Shown one piece after another: positions 6,843 to 10,839 of a stretch of 10,839 nt of DNA. The position numbers and the translations under genes were made by a program. How positions within the stretch are numbered: the first letter of the stretch is position 1; each line of letters opens with the position of its first letter. Under the pieces are notes generated by a model. That model saw only the letters and a list, made by a program, of their open reading frames with translations, searched no databases and had not been told where the DNA came from. Origin of the DNA: an uncultured Clostridia bacterium (GTDB lineage: Bacteria; Bacillota; Clostridia; TANB77; CAG-508); contig CASTFX010000034.1 in assembly GCA_949448405.1 (NCBI GenBank), positions 1 to 10,839 of the forward strand. The letters run 5' to 3'.

Positions 6843-8363
6843 ATCTTAAAATAATCAACCTCTTTTTCTTTACAAATTTAAAAATATTGAAGCTCAAAAG
6901 TAAAATCAAATAAATTGAAATAAAAATCAAAATTTTAAATATAACAAAACCTATATCATACTCTATATAATTATCAATAGCATCAAATAAAAATTTAGTT
7001 GCAAGTACTAGGATACAAGGAACAATTATATAGGAGAAATAATCAAACTTAAATTTAGTAACTTTATAAAGTTGTATAAGGCTTATCGTAAAATTCAAGA
7101 TTTCACTAACAGCAATAATTGCAATATATCCATATATTCCATATATAGGAACAATAGTATAAATCAAAAATATAGTCATAAATAAATCAAAAATATTGCA
7201 AAACATTACACCAACTTGTTTATCGAGTCCCCTAAGCATAGCATCAATAATTTTATCAAGATATATAAGTATAACAAGAGGAGAAAGTAGCATTAAAAAC
7301 TCAGATATCTCAAGGTTATTGTATACTAAGTAACAAATCTCCTCAGTAAAGGTTAGAAATATGCCTATAACACAAATGCTAAAGAATGCAGTAAATTTAA
7401 AAATAAAAACAATAACTTGGTTCATTCTTTTAAAATCTTTTTTAATATTGTACCTTGCAAATTCAGGAATAAGAAGATTAGCACAAGAAGTAATGATAAT
7501 ACAAGGAAACATAAGAATAGGCATTGTCATACCATTAATAAGACCATATTGTGATAAAGCTTTATCGCAATTAGAAGAATGTTTCTCTAAGCTAAAAGGA
7601 ATTAAAAGCTGTTTCAAAGTTGAAAGCCCAGAACGAATATATGAAGTTATAGCAACAGGAAAAGCAATTCTCAAAATCTTTTTTAAATAATCATTAGCAA
7701 GTCTTGAAGAAACACAAGTAATCTTCCTTCTATCAATCAAATATAAAATATATGTAAATATAAATTCAAAAGTAGCAGATATAGTAGTTGCAAGCATTAA
7801 ATAAGTACAAACAACACTTAAATTAGAAGAAGGAAAAACATATAAAAAGAAACAAGTTAGGATAACTTGTGAAATCATAGAAAGACTCCTGCTTAAAGAA
7901 GTCTTAGAAACTCTTCTAACACCAGTGAAATATCCAGTAAGTGAAGTAGTAAGTGAATTAAAAGGAAGTGATATAGCCATCACATAAATTGGCATGGTCG
8001 TTACTTTTCCATGTAGAAGAACAGAAGATAAGTAAGGTGCAAAAAATATGAAAAATGCGCAAGCAATAAGTCCAAAAGACAAACTATATAGAATGCACTT
8101 TTTCATAGCTATTTTTATTCCGATTTCCACCATTTCCGTCAAGTTCTTCTGATACAATTCTAGTTGCAGCAAGGCTTATTCCAGAATTTGCAAAAGTTAT
8201 TGCAAAAGTGTAGACAGACATGATAAGTTCGAAAATCCCGAGAACCTTCACTACCAAGCTTGTTTGCAACATATACACTAAAGAATATGTTTATAAAACT
8301 CATAAAAAGAGAAGTAATTGTAAGGATTATTGTATTATATAAAAAAAGTTTTATTCTGCTCAT
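6841..8363 (-). CDS. SpoVB/MurJ-like polysaccharide or lipid II flippase, two +1 frameshifts at CGG
   Basis: Read with one base skipped at each of two in-frame CGG codons, this is a 506-residue polytopic membrane protein (about 12-14 helices) of the MVF/MATE-like oligosaccharide flippase group, closest by eye to the Stage V sporulation protein B type. The N-terminus reads ANKLGSEGS then GIFELIMSVYTFAI, matching the family block GxEGxGxxxLIxSVY only when the frame changes at the first CGG. After the second CGG, GIKIAMKKCILYSLSFG starts the next helix. It likely flips lipid-linked wall or spore-coat precursors. Unshifted, the gene would fall apart into three overlapping frames. The ATG at 8363 has no clear ribosome site; a TATACT on this strand (8384-8379) would give a very short leader. 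The gene is convergent with the sortase operon and divergent from the Na/Pi transporter. Confidence 0.85.
8120..8122 (-). other. CGG +1 frameshift site 4 (flippase)
   Basis: Minus strand: GGA AAT CGG AAT. Skipping the C (complement of 8122) gives AAT GGA ATA AAA ATA (NGIKI), which enters the next helix. The unshifted frame stops about 10 codons later at 8084. Confidence 0.85.
8238..8240 (-). other. CGG +1 frameshift site 3 (flippase)
   Basis: Minus strand: GGT TCT CGG GAT. Skipping the C (complement of 8240) gives TCT GGG ATT TTC GAA, restoring EGSGIFELIMSVY. The Gly decoded here is a conserved position of the family block, which supports Gly (GGN) as the residue inserted. Confidence 0.9.
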
Positions 8364-8427
8364 ACAATAAATTTATTAAGTATAAAAAATAATATGTCAG
8401 ATAGGTAAAAAATTTTGAAAACATATA

Positions 8428-8457
8428 TTGACAATGCATATTTCAAATATATATAAT
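8428..8457 (+). promoter_or_regulatory. Consensus sigma-A promoter of the Na/Pi transporter
   Basis: Perfect TTGACA at 8428-8433 and perfect TATAAT at 8452-8457 with an 18-bp spacer, about 70 bp before the start at 8526. It lies in the 162-bp divergent intergenic region; I see no equally good promoter for the flippase on the other strand. Confidence 0.85.
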
Positions 8458-8525
8458 AAACTTTGAGAGTTACTCATATACAAAAGAAAATGATATAAAT
8501 AAAATATAAAAAATAGAGGTATGAT

Positions 8526-10305
8526 ATGAGTACAATAATATCTGTTATTAAGCTACTCGGAGGAGTAGCACTTTTAATTTATGGAATGAAAATTCTGAGT
8601 TCAAATCTAAAAAAGATATCAGGAGGAAAGCTAGAGAAAGTTTTAGTATCAGTCACAGATAATAAGTTTAAAGCTTTATTAGTAGGGATATTAATAACTG
8701 TTGCAACTCAAAGTTCAGCAGCGACTACAGTAATAGTAGTAGGATTAGTTAATGCAGAGATTTTAAAGCTAAGAAATGCAATTCCAATAATAATGGGAGC
8801 TAATATAGGAACAACAATAACTTCGCAGATACTAAGACTCACAAGTCTAGATGGAAACAGTATTCTATCACTATTTACACCAGCAGTACTTGCACCAATA
8901 TTAATTGTTGTAGGGCTATTATTAATGCAGCTTGCCAAAAACAAAAAAGGCTCAACTATTGGGCAAATGGTAATAGGTATAGGAATATTATTTACTGGAA
9001 TGATAACAATGGTAGATATAGCAAGTGGATTTAGTGAAATACCAATTTTATCAGAAATTCTAGCAAAACTATCAAACCCAATACTTGGAGTATTAGCAGG
9101 AGCATTAATTACTTTACTTGTACAAAGTTCAGCAGCAACCGTTGGAATTTTACAAGCAATATCAACTACAGGAATAATAACTTATGCAAGCACAATACCT
9201 GTAATACTTGGACAGAATATAGGAACATGCGGAACCTCTATAATGTCAAGCCTAGGAGGTTCTAAAAATGCAAAAAGAGCAGCAGTAGTACATCTATATT
9301 TTAATTTAATTGGAACAATAATATTTTTAATAGCAATATATACATATCAATCAATTGTACGGATTTTCATTTTGGAATGAAGCAATAGACATGGGACAAA
9401 TAGCAAATTTCCATACTCTATTTAATGTAGTATCAACTATACTATTATTCCCAGCAATTAGTTTAATAGAAAAACTAACAATAATAACTATAAAGGACAA
9501 AAAGAAAGAAGATGATGATGACGAAAGTGATTATCTATCAGTTCTAAATATGTTAGACGAAAGAGTGTCAAAGATACCGAACTTAGCAATTACAAATAGT
9601 ACTAGTGTTATAACCAAAATGGGAGAAATTGCAGAAAAGAATTTTAGAAAATCAAGAAAATTATTAAGCGATTTTCAAATAAAAAGATTAGACAAATTCC
9701 AAGAAAGAGAAGACGCAATAGATAGACTAGATGAAGAAGTGGCAAGCTTTTTAGTTAATCTTGAGAGCTTAGATTTATCAGAGCAAGAAAATATAACAAT
9801 TACAACACTTTTAAAGATAGAAACTGAATTTGAAAAGATAGGAGATTATGCATATAAATTCTCAAAAGTTGTAGAAGATATGCATGAGAAGAATATAAAA
9901 ATTTCAGAAGAAGCTTCAGAAGAATTTGACAAAATGTATAATATAACAGAAGATGCAATTTTATTTACAATACAAATATTTAAAGAAAAAAGTATAGATA
10001 AAGTTTTAGAAGTAGAAGCATTAAAAGAATTTGCAGAAATATTGAAAGACAAATATAGAAATGCACATATACAGAGGCTAAAAGAAGGTAAGTGTAATGT
10101 GGAAGCAGGAATTGCATTTTTAGAGCTCTTAACCATTTTTGAAAAGATTATAGATCATTGTTCAAATATATCAGTATCTACAATAAATTATATGACAAAT
10201 CAGAATTTTATAACAAAGCAAGAATTCAGAAAGAAAATATATGAAACTAAGTCTAATATATTAAAAGATAAACTAAATGAGTGCAGTCATAAATATGCAA
10301 TTTAG
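8526..10305 (+). CDS. Na+/phosphate cotransporter with PhoU-like tail, one +1 frameshift at CGG
   Basis: 592 residues if one base is skipped at the in-frame CGG at 9360. It is an NptA/YjbB-type inner-membrane symporter that moves phosphate with sodium. Two inverted Na_Pi_cotrans repeats are visible, with their QSSAAT signatures at Gln62 and Gln200 and the paired GANIGTT and GQNIGTC motifs. The membrane part continues after the junction as GFSFWNEAI and the family block IANFHTLFN. An acidic linker (KKEDDDDESD) then leads to a helical PhoU-like domain (about 350-570) that is typical of the long form. Unshifted, the protein would end at residue 284, before the last helices and the PhoU domain. 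The start at 8526 follows AGAGGT; the ATG at 8521 is excluded because its frame stops at once. Confidence 0.9.
9360..9362 (+). other. CGG +1 frameshift site 5 (Na/Pi transporter)
   Basis: The frame reads ATT GTA CGG ATT TTC. Skipping C9360 gives GTA GGA TTT TCA TTT TGG (VGFSFW) and continues to the IANFHTLFN block. The unshifted frame ends five codons after CGG. This is the only site where the base before CGG is A instead of T. Confidence 0.88.
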
Positions 10306-10349
10306 AGATACAATATGGAATTTAAATATGAAGAAAAGGGGTAAAAATA

Positions 10350-10839
10350 ATGGGAGATATGAAAGGTATAGATATTCATGACATATTTGGTTTTGGAGAG
10401 CCACTAACTAAATTTGTTGATACTATTAGATGTGGCATAGGAAAAGCTTATGAGCCAACACATATTAAACGTATGGCAAAAGCAAAGGCTCAAGAGATAG
10501 AAATAATTGGTAAGAAAGTGACCGATAATATGACTTTGCCAACTAAATATGATGATGGAAAAGTATTGATAGATTCTACTTCTGCAGATGAGTTGGTAAA
10601 AAGGACAGGAGAGAGGTTATTTTATCAAGAAATAAGAAGGCAACAAAATATTGATACAGTAATTGATGAATCATATGAACAAATAAAAAATGAAGACACA
10701 GTATCAGCAGAGCCAGTAAATGAAGACTGGCTATTCAAATTTTTTGACTTTGTTGGAGACATTAGTGACGAGCAAATGCAAAAAATATGGAGTAAAATAT
10801 TATTTGGCGAAATAAAGCAACCAAACACATATAGTATAA
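10350..10839 (+). CDS. DUF2806-like protein (3' end missing)
   Basis: An open frame from ATG 10350 that runs off the window end (163 codons seen). AAGGGG sits 8 bases upstream, 45 bp after the transporter stop, so it may share its transcript. The N-terminal half (MGDMKGIDIHDIFGFGEPLTK..) has an amphipathic, Lys/Gln/Glu-rich region with KAQEIEIIGKKV. The later part, EPVNEDWLFKFFDFVGDISDEQMQKIWSKILFGEIKQPNTYS, resembles the DUF2806 family block (WLxxFF...ISDExMQxxWgkIL.gEi.qPgt.S), recognised from memory and not by search. No signal peptide or membrane segment is seen. I know no assigned function; family members are often near defence or mobile loci, but nothing else here supports that. Confidence 0.75.
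   Translation, partial: MGDMKGIDIHDIFGFGEPLTKFVDTIRCGIGKAYEPTHIKRMAKAKAQEIEIIGKKVTDNMTLPTKYDDGKVLIDSTSADELVKRTGERLFYQEIRRQQNIDTVIDESYEQIKNEDTVSAEPVNEDWLFKFFDFVGDISDEQMQKIWSKILFGEIKQPNTYSI

Noticed and set aside
7361..7690. Plus-strand open frame inside the flippase
   Set aside because: Antisense shadow of a well-recognised membrane protein; no ribosome site and no family-like sequence.
8084..8278. Small minus-strand membrane protein
   Set aside because: It is the middle piece of the flippase between the two CGG sites; its ends are out-of-frame readings.
3951..9362. Simple reassignment of CGG to another amino acid
   Set aside because: Reassignment would keep the frame; here the frame changes at every CGG.
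2775..10305. Ordinary pseudogenes with random frameshifts
   Set aside because: Five lesions of identical type at the same codon, no premature stops or deletions elsewhere, and intact catalytic and signature motifs make random decay unlikely. Sequencing error is not fully excluded, but the sites are not homopolymers.
1..10839. CRISPR array, tRNA/rRNA genes, insertion-sequence transposase or integrase
   Set aside because: No regularly spaced repeats, no tRNA-like CCA-ended clover leaf and no recombinase motifs seen on either strand by eye.

Overview
The window is AT-rich (roughly 30% G+C by eye), with A-rich Shine-Dalgarno sites, consensus sigma-A promoters and tightly packed genes. It carries a type I dockerin, a sortase, a SpoVB-type flippase and a TSCPD-domain protein. 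This points to a Gram-positive, anaerobic Clostridia-like bacterium, probably an uncultured gut lineage. The alanyl-tRNA synthetase is an unusually compact form.

Layout. Positions 1-1218 (+) hold the 3' part of a short alaS followed 9 bp later by a HIT-family gene. Positions 1221-5675 look like an inserted cargo segment. It is bounded by two exact 23-bp direct repeats, one of which is the last 21 bases of the HIT gene plus two. It has its own terminator hairpin and promoter and carries two secreted or surface genes: a membrane-anchored cadherin-like protein and a large M6-type metalloprotease with GLUG repeats and a C-terminal dockerin. Positions 5681-6689 (+) are a promoter, a sortase and a small TSCPD protein. 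Positions 6690-6842 hold hairpins that separate these from the convergent flippase gene (8363-6841, minus). A near-perfect promoter at 8428-8457 drives a Na/Pi cotransporter with a PhoU-like tail (8526-10305), followed by a DUF2806-like gene cut by the window end.

The main observation is that three genes (protease, flippase, Na/Pi transporter) appear broken into seven overlapping open frames, and all five breaks have the same form. The upstream frame reaches an in-frame CGG codon, and the family-like protein continues one base later, reading GGN (Gly) after skipping the C. By hand I find no other in-frame CGG in about 3,400 codons. CGG triplets that are out of frame (eight seen, mostly NNC-GGN) cause no break. 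Arginine is otherwise encoded by AGA, AGG, CGT and rarely CGC. The simplest reading is that in this organism CGG is not an arginine codon but a +1 frameshift signal: either an unassigned codon with slippage onto GGN, or quadruplet CGGN decoding. If so, the three genes are intact and functional. Read-level sequence support, the tRNA gene set and peptide data would decide this. The rule holds both in chromosomal housekeeping genes and in the putative inserted segment.
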